A stretch of 64,000 bases of DNA from Fibrobacter sp. GTDB taxonomy: Bacteria > Fibrobacterota > Fibrobacteria > Fibrobacterales > Fibrobacteraceae. Shown here one piece after another: positions 26,223 through 34,392 of the stretch (the first letter of the stretch is position 1; each line of letters opens with the position of its first letter). The stretch covers positions 1-64,000 of the forward strand of contig JAKSIJ010000011.1 of assembly GCA_024398875.1 (NCBI GenBank). The letters run 5' to 3'. A model generated the notes under the pieces. It did not search any database, was not told the origin of the DNA, and worked only from the letters and a program-made list of their open reading frames with translations. The position numbers and the translations under genes were made by a program.

Positions 26223-27500
26223 TTAGGCAATTACTTCGCCAATAAGGGCAAAGGGCTCAGCGTCGGTAATGCGGACGTGCAGTTTTTGGCCTATGGGGAA
26301 GGAACCTTGGATGGCGACGGGCCGGTAAGCCGAGTTGCGGGCGATGGTAGTACCTTCCCGGTAGCCGGATTTTTCTATGACTACAAATTCTTCATGTCCT
26401 ATCCAGTGGCCGTTGTTTTCTTCTGCAACTTGCTGGAAAATGTCTGCAAGGGCTGCGGAACGTTCATGCTTCATGGAATCGGGAACGGGAGGGTAGTTGC
26501 TTGCGTCGTCAAACTTTGCAGCTACAGTTCCTGCGCGGGCCACGAACCGCGTGATATTGCAGACAGTAGGCCGTGTGTTGCGAATGAGATTGCAGGTTGC
26601 TTCAAAGTCCTGCTCCGTTTCTCCGGGGAAGCCCACGATGATGTCCGTGCTCAAAGTGAAAAGCGGAAATTCCTTGAGGAAAGCTTCCGCCAGGATTTCG
26701 TAGTCCTGAACGGTATGGCGGCGGTTCATGCCCTTCAGTACAGATTCGCTCCCGCTTTGAACGGGGAGATGAATGAACTTGTAGACCCGTTCGTCTTTGT
26801 AGCATTCCAGCAAAGCGTCTTTGTACTGCAGAATATGCCGCGGATTTCCCATACCGAGGCGGATGCGGTAATCGCCTGGAACGTGAACGAGAATTTTTTG
26901 CACCAGTTCGGCGAGGTTCGTTCCCATGTCAAAACCGTAGCAGCCGCAGTCCTGGCCGGTGAGCTGAATTTCTTTGCAACCGTCAGCGACGAGGGCGGCG
27001 ACGTTTTTTACGATGATTTCGGGACTGAAACTGCGGAGCCGCCCCTTTACCAGATGGGTACTGCAGAAACTGCAGGCGTCGAGGCAGCCCTCCTCAATAT
27101 TTACGATGCCGATGAAGGAATTTTCTCGCAACTTCGGGTGACGCAGATTCTCTTCGCCATTAGCGGCATCGGGGAAGGTGACGCTAGGACAAATACGGAG
27201 TGCTTCCGCCCGAAAGTCCCTGGGCGCACAACCTGTGATATAAATTCTGGCCTTGGGAAATTTTTCCGTCGTATTGCGGAGGAGTTTGAGGGCCCCTGCG
27301 TTCCCCTTCACAGTACAAACGTTGAGGTAGAAGGCATCGGGCGCGCGGTTTGCATCCGGTGCGCTGTTTGGATCTATCGTAAAAACAATTTCCGGCGCCG
27401 GTTCCCCTTTGCTCAAAGCCTCTTGCAAAAGTTTCCGCGCTAGCTTCTCTCCATCTCCAAAATTGGCAGCACAACCCTGGCTTATGATGGCAATTTTCAT
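26223..27500 (-). CDS. tRNA methylthiotransferase, radical SAM, MtaB/CDKAL1-like
   Basis: The protein has 425 residues. The N-terminal UPF0004 domain supplies three Fe-S cysteines (SQGCAANFGDGE, NVCTVKGNA, TGCAPRD). The radical SAM motif is GCLDACSFC (C-x3-C-x2-C). A C-terminal TRAM-like domain follows. It should thiomethylate position 2 of t6A37 or i6A37 in tRNA. VCTVKG and LTGQDCGCYGFDMGTNL look more like the archaeal/eukaryotic CDKAL1 branch (usually NTCTVK and SQDTGAYG) than bacterial MiaB; this is my reading, without a tree. It overlaps the upstream SpoIID-like gene by 4 nt, so it is the last gene of the yajC-def operon. Confidence 0.85.
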   Translation of the reverse strand: MKIAIISQGCAANFGDGEKLARKLLQEALSKGEPAPEIVFTIDPNSAPDANRAPDAFYLNVCTVKGNAGALKLLRNTTEKFPKARIYITGCAPRDFRAEALRICPSVTFPDAANGEENLRHPKLRENSFIGIVNIEEGCLDACSFCSTHLVKGRLRSFSPEIIVKNVAALVADGCKEIQLTGQDCGCYGFDMGTNLAELVQKILVHVPGDYRIRLGMGNPRHILQYKDALLECYKDERVYKFIHLPVQSGSESVLKGMNRRHTVQDYEILAEAFLKEFPLFTLSTDIIVGFPGETEQDFEATCNLIRNTRPTVCNITRFVARAGTVAAKFDDASNYPPVPDSMKHERSAALADIFQQVAEENNGHWIGHEEFVVIEKSGYREGTTIARNSAYRPVAIQGSFPIGQKLHVRITDAEPFALIGEVIA

Positions 27501-28861
27501 TTTTCAAACCGCTGGATGGTAATGCCCGTATAGTAGTGCTTCAGAATCTCGTCGTACTTCTGGCCAGCTTGAGCTCTTGCGCGTACGCCCATCTGGCACA
27601 TGCCTACACCATGCCCAAAGCCTTTGCCGGAGAGAATCCAGTTGTCGCCATCCCGAGAAATTCGGAAGAAGGAGGAGGGCAGGATTGTGCCCTTGTTTTT
27701 GAAAAGCCAGCGGGTTTTGTCGCTGATGATTTCAAAACTTCCTTTGTCTGTAATCACTTCCATGGTGAGAATGCGACCGCTGGGGAGCGTATCCTTGATG
27801 ACGATGTCCGTCACTTTTGTAAAGTCCTTGACTTTTGCCTTCACTTCGCCAGCATTTTCCTTAGCCATTTTCTGCACTTCTGCGTCACTGAACTTGCGCT
27901 CCCAAGTGCTGTAGCTAGATTCGTTGCACCAGGGCGTTCCATCTTCCCGCAAATCAGGCTTGCTCCTCAGATAGGGAATGTCTTCTTTATTCCAGGTGGC
28001 CATGACTTCAGTTTCTCCGCCGCAGGTCGAATGATAGTAGGCGGTGATGAATGCTCCATCGTAAGTCATGGCTTCGCCGGCTGTTTCCTTCACGGCGGAA
28101 TCCGTGAGGCTGGTAGCGCTTTGAAGGCCTTTGTAGACCTGGTCCTTTGTGTCGGCAAATACATCAAATCCTAAACTTTCGCGACTGCCGAAATGCTTAT
28201 AGGCGTAGGTGCGTGCCGCTACCGCTTGGGCTTTCAATGCTTCGAATCGGGAACTGTCCAACTTTCCGATTTCGTAAGGAATTACGCCCCGGATGTATTC
28301 TTCTATGTCCACCACATTGATGGCGTTCAGTTTTCCCTTGTTGATGGCAATGTCAAAATATCCAGGATAGCAGGCGGTCTTCAATGATTTCTTGTCGGGA
28401 GCGATGGCGATGCAAGTACCCTCATCATAGATTTCCTTGGCTTCCACCTCCATGGAATTTTCCTTGCCCTGAAATTTCAACTTTTTCCCTGCGGCGGTAA
28501 TGCGGATTTCTTCGCCACCGCGGATGAGGTACAGTTCTTTCGCGTCAGTGTAAACCCCGACGCGTATGGGGCGGTTCAGTTCTGCAGGAATGGGCTTGGA
28601 TTCAATGGTTTGGCTTGCGATGGCGCTGTTCGCGGGACTCTTGACGGCTGCGGATTTTGCGATTCCTGTAGAGCCAGCTTCTATGGGTGTGAAGTTGGCA
28701 GGTACGACCTCATCATCATTACTTTCGACAGCAGCTTTAGATTCTACTTTTTGCGAAGATTTTGGCATGTCGTCAAATTCCGGCAACACAAAATCTTCGG
28801 CAGCAAACGTCGCTGCAGCGAGAATAAAAAGAGTGAGGGAAAATAGAGGTCGCCAGTTCAT
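27497..28861 (-). CDS. SpoIID/LytB domain protein
   Basis: The protein has 454 residues with a signal peptide of about 20 (LAAATFAAED). Residues about 90-450 form a SpoIID domain: IEEYIRGVIPYEIG, LKAQAVAARTYAY, YYHSTCGGET and GKGFGHGVGMCQMG with the conserved histidines and glutamate. SpoIID of spore formers is a lytic transglycosylase acting on denuded peptidoglycan; relatives in Gram-negative bacteria are thought to remodel the wall at division. An acidic Ser-rich stretch (about 24-70) precedes the domain. It lies 13 nt after def and overlaps the methylthiotransferase. Confidence 0.9.
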   Translation of the reverse strand: MNWRPLFSLTLFILAAATFAAEDFVLPEFDDMPKSSQKVESKAAVESNDDEVVPANFTPIEAGSTGIAKSAAVKSPANSAIASQTIESKPIPAELNRPIRVGVYTDAKELYLIRGGEEIRITAAGKKLKFQGKENSMEVEAKEIYDEGTCIAIAPDKKSLKTACYPGYFDIAINKGKLNAINVVDIEEYIRGVIPYEIGKLDSSRFEALKAQAVAARTYAYKHFGSRESLGFDVFADTKDQVYKGLQSATSLTDSAVKETAGEAMTYDGAFITAYYHSTCGGETEVMATWNKEDIPYLRSKPDLREDGTPWCNESSYSTWERKFSDAEVQKMAKENAGEVKAKVKDFTKVTDIVIKDTLPSGRILTMEVITDKGSFEIISDKTRWLFKNKGTILPSSFFRISRDGDNWILSGKGFGHGVGMCQMGVRARAQAGQKYDEILKHYYTGITIQRFEK

Positions 28862-28874
28862 AGCCGGCTCCCTT

Positions 28875-29414
28875 TTATTTCTTTTTCAGCTTGGACTGAG
28901 TTTCCTTGGCCATCTTCCGCAACTTGGATTGATTCAAGGTGCGGTCGGATGTGGAAATTTTATCGACGAAGAGGTCGCCATTCAGGTGGTCTACTTCGTG
29001 CTGAATGCAACGGGCAAAGAGACCTTCGCAATGGCGGATTTCCTGAGGTTCGCCGTTGATGTCGAAGAACCGCACCGCCACTTTATCCGGGCGCACCACG
29101 TTGCAGAAGATGTCGGGCACGGAAAGGCAACCTTCGTCGTAATCGCAGGGCTTTGCGTCTTCTTCAGGTTCCCATTCCGGGTTGAACATGATGTGGGGAT
29201 CCTTCTCCTCTTCTTCAGGGAGAGTAGTGTCGATAACCACCAGACGGATGTTCTTTCCTATTTGGGGCGCCGCTAAACCGCAGCCGGGAGCGTCGTAGAG
29301 CGTTTCCAGCATGTCCATCGCCAGCTGACGGAGTTCAGGAGTGATTTCCCTGATGGGCTCAGACTTTTTGCGGAGGACTGGATCGCCGTATTTACAAATG
29401 GGGAGAATCGCCAT
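28875..29414 (-). CDS. def: Peptide deformylase
   Basis: The protein has 179 residues. The three deformylase motifs are GCGLAAPQIG (residues 44-53), EGCLSVP with metal ligand Cys96, and QHEVDHLNGDLF with His139, catalytic Glu140 and His143. It removes the N-formyl group from nascent proteins using Fe2+ or Zn2+. It lies 16 nt downstream of yajC and 13 nt upstream of the SpoIID-like gene on the same strand. Confidence 0.97.
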   Translation of the reverse strand: MAILPICKYGDPVLRKKSEPIREITPELRQLAMDMLETLYDAPGCGLAAPQIGKNIRLVVIDTTLPEEEEKDPHIMFNPEWEPEEDAKPCDYDEGCLSVPDIFCNVVRPDKVAVRFFDINGEPQEIRHCEGLFARCIQHEVDHLNGDLFVDKISTSDRTLNQSKLRKMAKETQSKLKKK

Positions 29415-29430
29415 TGCGCTACCTTAAAGA

Positions 29431-29811
29431 TTACTTCTTTTCTTCGGCTTTTGCGTCAGCCTTGGGTTCGGCATTGAGAACCTTCAGAATGGCTGCCTTT
29501 TCGAAGTCAATCAAAGTCGTGGAACCGGTACGGACGGTAATGATGCTGGAGCCGTCTTCAATGTTGGTGACAGTACCGATGATGCCGGCGGCGGTCATCA
29601 CCTTGTCGCCCTTCTTCAATTCCTTGCGCATCTGGTCCATCTTCTTCATTTCCTTCTGCTTCGGACGGATGAAGAAGAGCCACATCACCACAAAGAGGAG
29701 AATGAGGGGGAGGAAGCTAGCGAGGGCGCTGGGCTGTTCTGCTTGAGCGGCATCCTGAGCAAAAATGGTGGAGGCGCTTGCCAAAGTGATGAGAAGGGTC
29801 TTGATTTTCAT
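29431..29811 (-). CDS. yajC: Preprotein translocase subunit YajC
   Basis: The protein has 126 residues. A cleavable-looking hydrophobic N-terminus (ending STIFAQ) is followed by the single YajC membrane helix (LILLFVVMWLFFIRPKQKEMK) and the conserved soluble part (GDKVMTAAGIIGTVTNIEDG). The tail is Lys/Glu/Ala-rich. It associates with SecDF at the inner membrane. First gene of the yajC-def-SpoIID-methylthiotransferase cluster. Confidence 0.93.
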   Translation of the reverse strand: MKIKTLLITLASASTIFAQDAAQAEQPSALASFLPLILLFVVMWLFFIRPKQKEMKKMDQMRKELKKGDKVMTAAGIIGTVTNIEDGSSIITVRTGSTTLIDFEKAAILKVLNAEPKADAKAEEKK

Positions 29812-29834
29812 AATAAACCTTTGGTTGAATTTTT

Positions 29835-29950
29835 ACAGAAAACAATATAGTAATTCACAATTCACAATTTAAAATTCAAAATTCATAATTGCCTCGGAAA
29901 ATTTTACTGCCCGAAATCTCTTGTAATTCGTACCTCATAATTCATAATTA
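29835..29950. repeat. Degenerate AATTCATAATT-type intergenic repeat
   Basis: AT-rich copies of AATTCATAATT, AATTCACAATT and variants fill the gap between yajC and the cyclic-nucleotide-binding genes. The same motif family occurs at 47280-47400 and 63703-64000. Confidence 0.6.
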
Positions 29951-30877
29951 ATCAATGAGTTTCTTGTCCAGCAGGGGGAAGATGCGATTCATTTCCAAGA
30001 GGTCTAGGCTCTTTTCAAATTCGGCATAGAAGCAGGGAACATTATCCAGAGGGGCATGAATGTCAAACGGCTGGTCGGTTACGAAAACGCCTTTGTGCAC
30101 AAGGGGAGCAACAATGCGGGAGGTAAGGGTGAAGTGCATGGACTTCTTTGCCTCTTCTTTCAGTAGTTCCGTTGGGATGGTGCAAATGCCGTCGTTGCTG
30201 GTGAGCCGGTTCCCTTTGGCTAGCTGGAGGAATACAGTAAGCACCATCTGCTCCGTCATGGAGAGAATGTTTGGCGAAACCTGCTTGTGGAGGGCCCGAT
30301 ACTTCAAGGTGTGATAGAGCAGTGGAATCACTTGCAGGCTTTCTGCGCGGACCACATCCCGCTCCATTTTCAATAACTTCAATTCTTCGAGAATCTGCAA
30401 TAGATGGTTGGCTTCTTCGGGCGCGGTGCCGTTCATGTCGTGAAGCTTTTCCTGCAACAGCAGTAGCGGAATCGTGTCCGTCTTGGAATTCTCAATGTAC
30501 TTCGCAAACAGGAAGAGGAGCGGAGGCAGCGCCTGCACCAAATCGCTTTTCTTCTTGTTCTCTTCGGCGATGTGCCTCCGGCTTACGAGGAAACTCATGA
30601 TGGAATTTATCCAGGAGGGCTTCGTGTCTAGAATTTCCTTCAGTTGTTCCTGCTCGATAACCAGGACTTCGCTGTCTTCTTCTGCCTGGATGGTGAGCTC
30701 CCGCGGGGCGGTTTCTAACAAACTAAGTTCCCCGATGATGGACCCCGGCTCGAAATACTCCGGCTCGCTTTCGGGATTCTTGCGGCTAGTGCCCTTGAAC
30801 ATGCCGGATTGGACGATGTAGAGCGAGTTCCCCCGTTCCCCTTCCAGGCACAGATATTCACCTTCGGCGATGAGCAT
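29948..30877 (-). CDS. Cyclic-nucleotide-binding-domain protein (second of a pair)
   Basis: The protein has 309 residues. Residues 1-90 form a cNMP-binding beta-roll: GDSL-like start (LEGERGNSLYIVQSGMF), FEPGSIIGELSLLETAPRELT with the phosphate-cassette Glu and Arg. About 200 helical residues follow without a clear HTH motif. The ATG at 30877 overlaps the upstream stop as TAATG, so translation is coupled. Its N-terminus lacks the usual leading helix. Role unknown; it could be a sensor partner of the upstream paralogue. Confidence 0.8.
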   Translation of the reverse strand: MLIAEGEYLCLEGERGNSLYIVQSGMFKGTSRKNPESEPEYFEPGSIIGELSLLETAPRELTIQAEEDSEVLVIEQEQLKEILDTKPSWINSIMSFLVSRRHIAEENKKKSDLVQALPPLLFLFAKYIENSKTDTIPLLLLQEKLHDMNGTAPEEANHLLQILEELKLLKMERDVVRAESLQVIPLLYHTLKYRALHKQVSPNILSMTEQMVLTVFLQLAKGNRLTSNDGICTIPTELLKEEAKKSMHFTLTSRIVAPLVHKGVFVTDQPFDIHAPLDNVPCFYAEFEKSLDLLEMNRIFPLLDKKLID

Positions 30878-31791
30878 TACAGCACCCCCCGAATGTTGGC
30901 TGCATAGCGGAGCGCCAGTTGGTAGTAGAGAATCTTGTCCTTGTTCACCTGGAAGGAACTGTCGTCGCAAACCTTGAACCACCCGAAGGAGATCATCTTA
31001 ATCCATTCCGTCACATTGATGGCGATTCCAGAATCTGTAAAGAATTTAAGCCAGGAGGGGGCGTCGGTTTGCACGTCTTTCTGGAGTGCGGCGAGAAGGG
31101 TGAGTGCCTTTTTTTGAGTGTCTGTCAGTTGGAAGGGCGCCCAGGGCTTGTTCTTTTCCGAAGCTTTTTGGTAGTCCACGTAAATCTGGAGAAGCATGGG
31201 GTGGTCGGAGCAGATTTCCGTGCCCTTTTCGCCCTTCCGGATTTCCAAAAATTGCCGTCTGGCTAGCGCTTTCAAATCGGCCTGGATTTGAGATTCTGGA
31301 ATCTTGGTCTGCCAGCGGAATTCCCTGCAGAGTTCGTTCATAGGGTAGTTTTTTTTCGGCTCTAGATGGCTGATGTATTCCGACAGGCTTTTGAGAGTGT
31401 TTTGCACCCGAGGCTTTCGCGTGGCGTCCTTCAGTTTGCGGGTTTGGGCAGAAAGTCCCTTGATTACCGCCAATAGCCATAGGGGGAGCGTCTTCAGCTC
31501 CGATTCCATGCAGTCTTCGGAGATAAGGGTGATTTCAGAGTCCTGGGTGGCTTCCAAGGTGTACTTGAAGGGTTCCCTCTCTAGGAGTGCCGCGACGCCA
31601 ACCAGCTCACCGGGCTGCATTTTGAAGATTGTCCTTGCAGGGATTTCACTTCTGTCCACCGCTGCAAGTTCGCCCTTGTTCAGAATGATGATGTTTCGCG
31701 TTTCATCGTCCGGCGAATATACAACAAAACCCGCCTTCACGCTTACCTGCGTGGGCGGGATTAATTGCTTGTGGGAATCCCCCGTACTCAT
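30877..31791 (-). CDS. Cyclic-nucleotide-binding-domain-like protein (first of a pair)
   Basis: The protein has 304 residues, with the same plan as the downstream gene: a degenerate cNMP-binding roll (NIIILNKGELAAVD, MQPGELVGVAALLEREPFKYTLE) then a helical half. The cassette reads GVAALLEREPF, lacking the canonical Glu and Arg, so nucleotide binding is doubtful. It starts about 26 nt after the rplS stop with no terminator between, so it may be co-transcribed with the ribosomal operon. Confidence 0.7.
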   Translation of the reverse strand: MSTGDSHKQLIPPTQVSVKAGFVVYSPDDETRNIIILNKGELAAVDRSEIPARTIFKMQPGELVGVAALLEREPFKYTLEATQDSEITLISEDCMESELKTLPLWLLAVIKGLSAQTRKLKDATRKPRVQNTLKSLSEYISHLEPKKNYPMNELCREFRWQTKIPESQIQADLKALARRQFLEIRKGEKGTEICSDHPMLLQIYVDYQKASEKNKPWAPFQLTDTQKKALTLLAALQKDVQTDAPSWLKFFTDSGIAINVTEWIKMISFGWFKVCDDSSFQVNKDKILYYQLALRYAANIRGVL

Positions 31792-31817
31792 CGGGAAATA
31801 ACCCCTGGTTCCAGAGA

Positions 31818-32165
31818 TTAGGCCTGGCGCTCGTCGATACGGGCGGCCTTACCACGGAGGTCGCGCATGTAGTAGATGCGAGCCTGATGAACCTTACCAG
31901 CGCGATCCAGAACGATGGAATCGATGCGGGGAGAGTTCATGGGGAAGATACGTTCCACAGCCACAGAGCCGCTCATCTTGCGGACGGTAAGAGTCTTGCC
32001 GATGCCGCTGTTCTTCTGCTGGATGACAACACCCTTGAACGGCTGGATACGTTCCTTGGTACCTTCAATAACCTTCACGTTCACAGTGACGGTGTCGCCA
32101 GCGCGGAAGTTAGGCATGTCAGCCTTCAAATTTTCATTTTGGATTGCTTCAATATTCAGGGACAT
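31818..32165 (-). CDS. rplS: 50S ribosomal protein L19
   Basis: The protein has 115 residues, typical length. Conserved L19 stretches are FRAGDTVTVNVKVIEGTKER, FKGVVIQQKNSG, TVRKMSGSVAVERIFP and HQARIYYMRDLRGKAARI. It lies 15 nt after trmD, but has a TAAATTTG box at 32192-32199 within the end of trmD. Confidence 0.98.
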   Translation of the reverse strand: MSLNIEAIQNENLKADMPNFRAGDTVTVNVKVIEGTKERIQPFKGVVIQQKNSGIGKTLTVRKMSGSVAVERIFPMNSPRIDSIVLDRAGKVHQARIYYMRDLRGKAARIDERQA

Positions 32166-32180
32166 AATTGTGACCTCGTT

Positions 32181-32885
32181 TTATTTGTCGCCAAATTTAG
32201 TATTTAATTCCAGTTTTTCAAAGATGTCGGGGCGTCTTTCTTGGGTTCTTTTTAAAGATTCCTGCCTCCGCCACTCCGAAATGTTCTTGTGATGGCCCGA
32301 AAGCAGCACTTCGGGCACCTTTTTCCCCTCAAATTCCTCAGGTCGGGTGTAGACCGGCCACCCTAGTACGCCCTGGGCAAAAGAGTCCGTTTCGCCGGAT
32401 TCCTTGTGGCCGAGGGCCCCGTCCAGGAGCCTGACTACAGCGTCGGTGACAATCATGGCCGGCAGTTCGCCGCCACTCACCACGAAATCCCCGATGGAGA
32501 TTTCCATATCCACCTCTGTCTGGCGGATGCGGTCGTCGATGCCCTTGTAGTGGCCGCAGACCAGCACCAGATGGCTTTCTTCGGAAAGTTCCTTCGCAAT
32601 TTTATGGGTGAAGGGGACGCCATCCGCTGTGAGGTAGATGACTTTTCCGCCGTCTTCTTTGACGCCTGTGCTCCGGATGGCTTTGGCCAGGGGTTCCGGT
32701 CGGAGGACCATGCCCGGTTCGCCGCCATAGGGAACGTCGTCCACCTGACCGTAATCGTTGATGGCAAAATCCCGCAGATAGACGGTATTGAACTCCATGA
32801 GTCCCTTGCTTTGGGCCCGACCCATGATGGAACTTTTCATGGGGGCGAACATCTCGGGGAATATGGTGATGCAATCAATCTTCAT
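32181..32885 (-). CDS. trmD: tRNA (guanine-N1-)-methyltransferase TrmD
   Basis: The protein has 234 residues. Starts at ATG 32885 (MKIDCITIFPEMF) behind GAAAGGAG; upstream in-frame codons belong to rimM in another frame. SPOUT knot motifs are VLVCGHYKGIDDRI and ISIGDFVVSGGELPAM, with GVLGWPVYTRPEEF and the tail LLSGHHKNISEWRRQESLKR. It methylates G37 next to the anticodon. It overlaps rimM by 11 nt. Part of the classic rpsP-rimM-trmD-rplS operon. Confidence 0.97.
   Translation of the reverse strand: MKIDCITIFPEMFAPMKSSIMGRAQSKGLMEFNTVYLRDFAINDYGQVDDVPYGGEPGMVLRPEPLAKAIRSTGVKEDGGKVIYLTADGVPFTHKIAKELSEESHLVLVCGHYKGIDDRIRQTEVDMEISIGDFVVSGGELPAMIVTDAVVRLLDGALGHKESGETDSFAQGVLGWPVYTRPEEFEGKKVPEVLLSGHHKNISEWRRQESLKRTQERRPDIFEKLELNTKFGDK
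32192..32199 (-). promoter_or_regulatory. Putative internal -7 box upstream of rplS
   Basis: The minus strand reads TAAATTTGGCG inside the last codons of trmD, 26 nt before the rplS ATG. It may boost L19 production. Confidence 0.35.
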
Positions 32886-33468
32886 CGGCCATCTCCTTTC
32901 GGGCTTCGCTGCTGTGGTCCTCAGGGCAAAGCGCCCGCAGGTAATCCCCGTCGCAGACGATTCGCTTGCCAGCTGCATCCACTGTCTTGACGCAGTCCTT
33001 AATCCATGGGGCGAGAATGGTCTTCTTGCTGAATTCGTCCTGCGCCGCAGTTTCAAACTTGATATTGAAGGCGTTCACCGTAGGGAGTTCCACTACTTCC
33101 AGCACCTCTCCAACATCCCGGCCATCTTCTGTTTGGACTCGGAAACCCTCCAGCTCGTCGGGGTAGAACTGCCCTTCGGGCGCCGGTAGCCGTTCCGTTT
33201 CTGGAATCAGAACTTCGCCGTTCACCAAAACCGCTACAGCCTCCGGCGTGTCGAAGCCCTTGAACTTCAGGTGCCAGAGGTTCCCTGCCAGCTTGGAATC
33301 TTCCAGCGTGAGGCTGAGTTCCTCGCCGTTCACCTTCCGCACCAGCACCTCCTTCAACAGGCTGTGCCGCTCCAGGTCATGGGTGCAGGGCATGGCTTTG
33401 ATATAGCCCTTAACCCCATGGGCGCGCATGAGTTCGCAGACGGTGATGTATTCTTGAGCGTTTGGCAT
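32875..33468 (-). CDS. rimM: Ribosome maturation factor RimM
   Basis: The protein has 197 residues. The N-terminal beta-barrel has RAHGVKGYIKAMP and LEDSKLAGNLWHLKFKGFD; the PRC-barrel half has FYPDELEGFRV and DVGEVLEVVELPTVNAF, ending with LAPWIKDCVKTVD. It assists 30S assembly through S19. A terminator-like hairpin separates it from rpsP; the 3' end overlaps trmD. Confidence 0.93.
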   Translation of the reverse strand: MPNAQEYITVCELMRAHGVKGYIKAMPCTHDLERHSLLKEVLVRKVNGEELSLTLEDSKLAGNLWHLKFKGFDTPEAVAVLVNGEVLIPETERLPAPEGQFYPDELEGFRVQTEDGRDVGEVLEVVELPTVNAFNIKFETAAQDEFSKKTILAPWIKDCVKTVDAAGKRIVCDGDYLRALCPEDHSSEARKEMADED

Positions 33469-33496
33469 TTAAGTGTGAGGGTGTGGGAGTGGGGAT

Positions 33497-33539
33497 AAAA
33501 AAAGTCCCGCGCGGAGTAAATCCAAAAACGCGAGACTTT
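33497..33539 (-). terminator. Terminator or attenuator between rpsP and rimM
   Basis: On the minus strand AAAGTCTCGCG pairs with CGCGGGACTTT (one G-T), followed by seven Ts. It lies inside the rpsP-rimM-trmD-rplS operon, so it probably sets a high S16 to RimM/TrmD ratio. Confidence 0.75.
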
Positions 33540-33555
33540 CTTCAATTCCTTAGAA

Positions 33556-33999
33556 TTAGGCTTCGGCAGCAGGAGCTTCAGCAGCAGGTGCTTCGGCGGC
33601 GGCAGCAGCTTCAGCGGCAGCGGCTTCCTTGGCGGCCTTTTCAGCTTCGATCTTGGCGAGAGCCTTGGGGCCGAGTTTTGCCTTCTTTTCCTTGTCAGCA
33701 CGAGGAGTAGCGGTCTTGCCTTCGATGGAACGGCCAGCGCGCTGTTCGTGGAACAAGTCCATGATGCCAACCTTCTTGAGGAGGTTGCGGACGGTGTCGG
33801 ACGGCTGAGCGCCCACAGAGAGCCACTTCAGAATCTTTTCCTGATCAAAGCGGATTTCAGCCTTCTTCAGGTTGGGGTTGTAGAAGCCCACCTGTTCGAT
33901 AAAGCTATCGTCGCGAGCCTTGCGGTTGTCGATAACCACGGCGCGGTAGATGGGGTTGTGACGCTTGCCAAAACGAGCGAGACGGATAACTGTAGACAT
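33556..33999 (-). CDS. rpsP: 30S ribosomal protein S16 with Ala-rich C-terminal extension
   Basis: The protein has 147 residues. The first 85 are canonical S16 (VIRLARFGKRHNPIYRAVV, DRKARD-like NRKARDDSFIEQVGFYNP, LSVGAQPSDTVRNLLKK). The last 60 are an added Lys then Ala/Glu/Pro tail ending APAAEAPAAEA, as in some other FCB-group S16 proteins. The start is ATG 33999; the longer frame upstream crosses the TATATTTG box. First gene of its operon. Confidence 0.97.
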   Translation of the reverse strand: MSTVIRLARFGKRHNPIYRAVVIDNRKARDDSFIEQVGFYNPNLKKAEIRFDQEKILKWLSVGAQPSDTVRNLLKKVGIMDLFHEQRAGRSIEGKTATPRADKEKKAKLGPKALAKIEAEKAAKEAAAAEAAAAAEAPAAEAPAAEA

Positions 34000-34048
34000 T
34001 TTAACCTCTATTGGTAACCCTAAAAAGGGGTGGTTTGTTATTTGCGGC

Positions 34049-34056
34049 CAAATATA
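34049..34056 (-). promoter_or_regulatory. Putative -7 box of rpsP operon
   Basis: The minus strand reads TTATATTTGGCC, 49 nt before the rpsP ATG, and shares TTATATTTGGCC with the ffh box at 43838-43845. Confidence 0.55.
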
Positions 34057-34380
34057 ACAACAAAAAGTTTGTGTGTAAAGGACGGAATTGTAAATTTTTC
34101 CGTTGTTTGTAGACAAATTAAGCGAAAATTTGCAAAATTGGGCGAAATAGCGGGATTCTGGAGCACTTTTGACAGAAATCCCTGCTTTTTTCTTGAATTT
34201 TGCGCAATAAATTTACCGAAAATCCTAAAATAGGGCTGTTTTTCGGAAAAAAGTGCTTCGAAACGCACTTCGTCAATCAAAAATGCCGTCTTTTTGCCGA
34301 AAATCTGAAATTTTAGCGGGATTTTTTTCCTTTTGTAGCATAAACCCCCGCCTTTTTGCCATTTTGAAGCTCCCAGAAGC

Positions 34381-34388
34381 TAAATTTA
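34381..34388 (+). promoter_or_regulatory. Putative leaderless promoter of BASS transporter
   Basis: TAAATTTA ends 4 nt before the ATG at 34393. A TTTG lies 22 bp upstream of the box (34355-34358). No Shine-Dalgarno spacing is possible if transcription starts about 5-7 nt after the box. Confidence 0.35.
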
Positions 34389-34392
34389 AGGC

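Larger units (their letters stand above)
34000..34392. other. Intergenic region between divergent rpsP and BASS transporter
   Basis: About 390 bp, AT-rich, no gene seen. It holds the rpsP box (34049-34056), an inverted repeat AAGTGC...GCACTT (34251-34270), two TTGCCGAAAATC-like or TTACCGAAAATC segments (near 34213 and 34295), and a TAAATTTA box next to the transporter start. Confidence 0.5.

Noticed and set aside
32886-33056. N-terminal extension of trmD
   Set aside because: It overlaps rimM in another frame; the MKIDCITIFPEMF start with its AAGGAG site is canonical.
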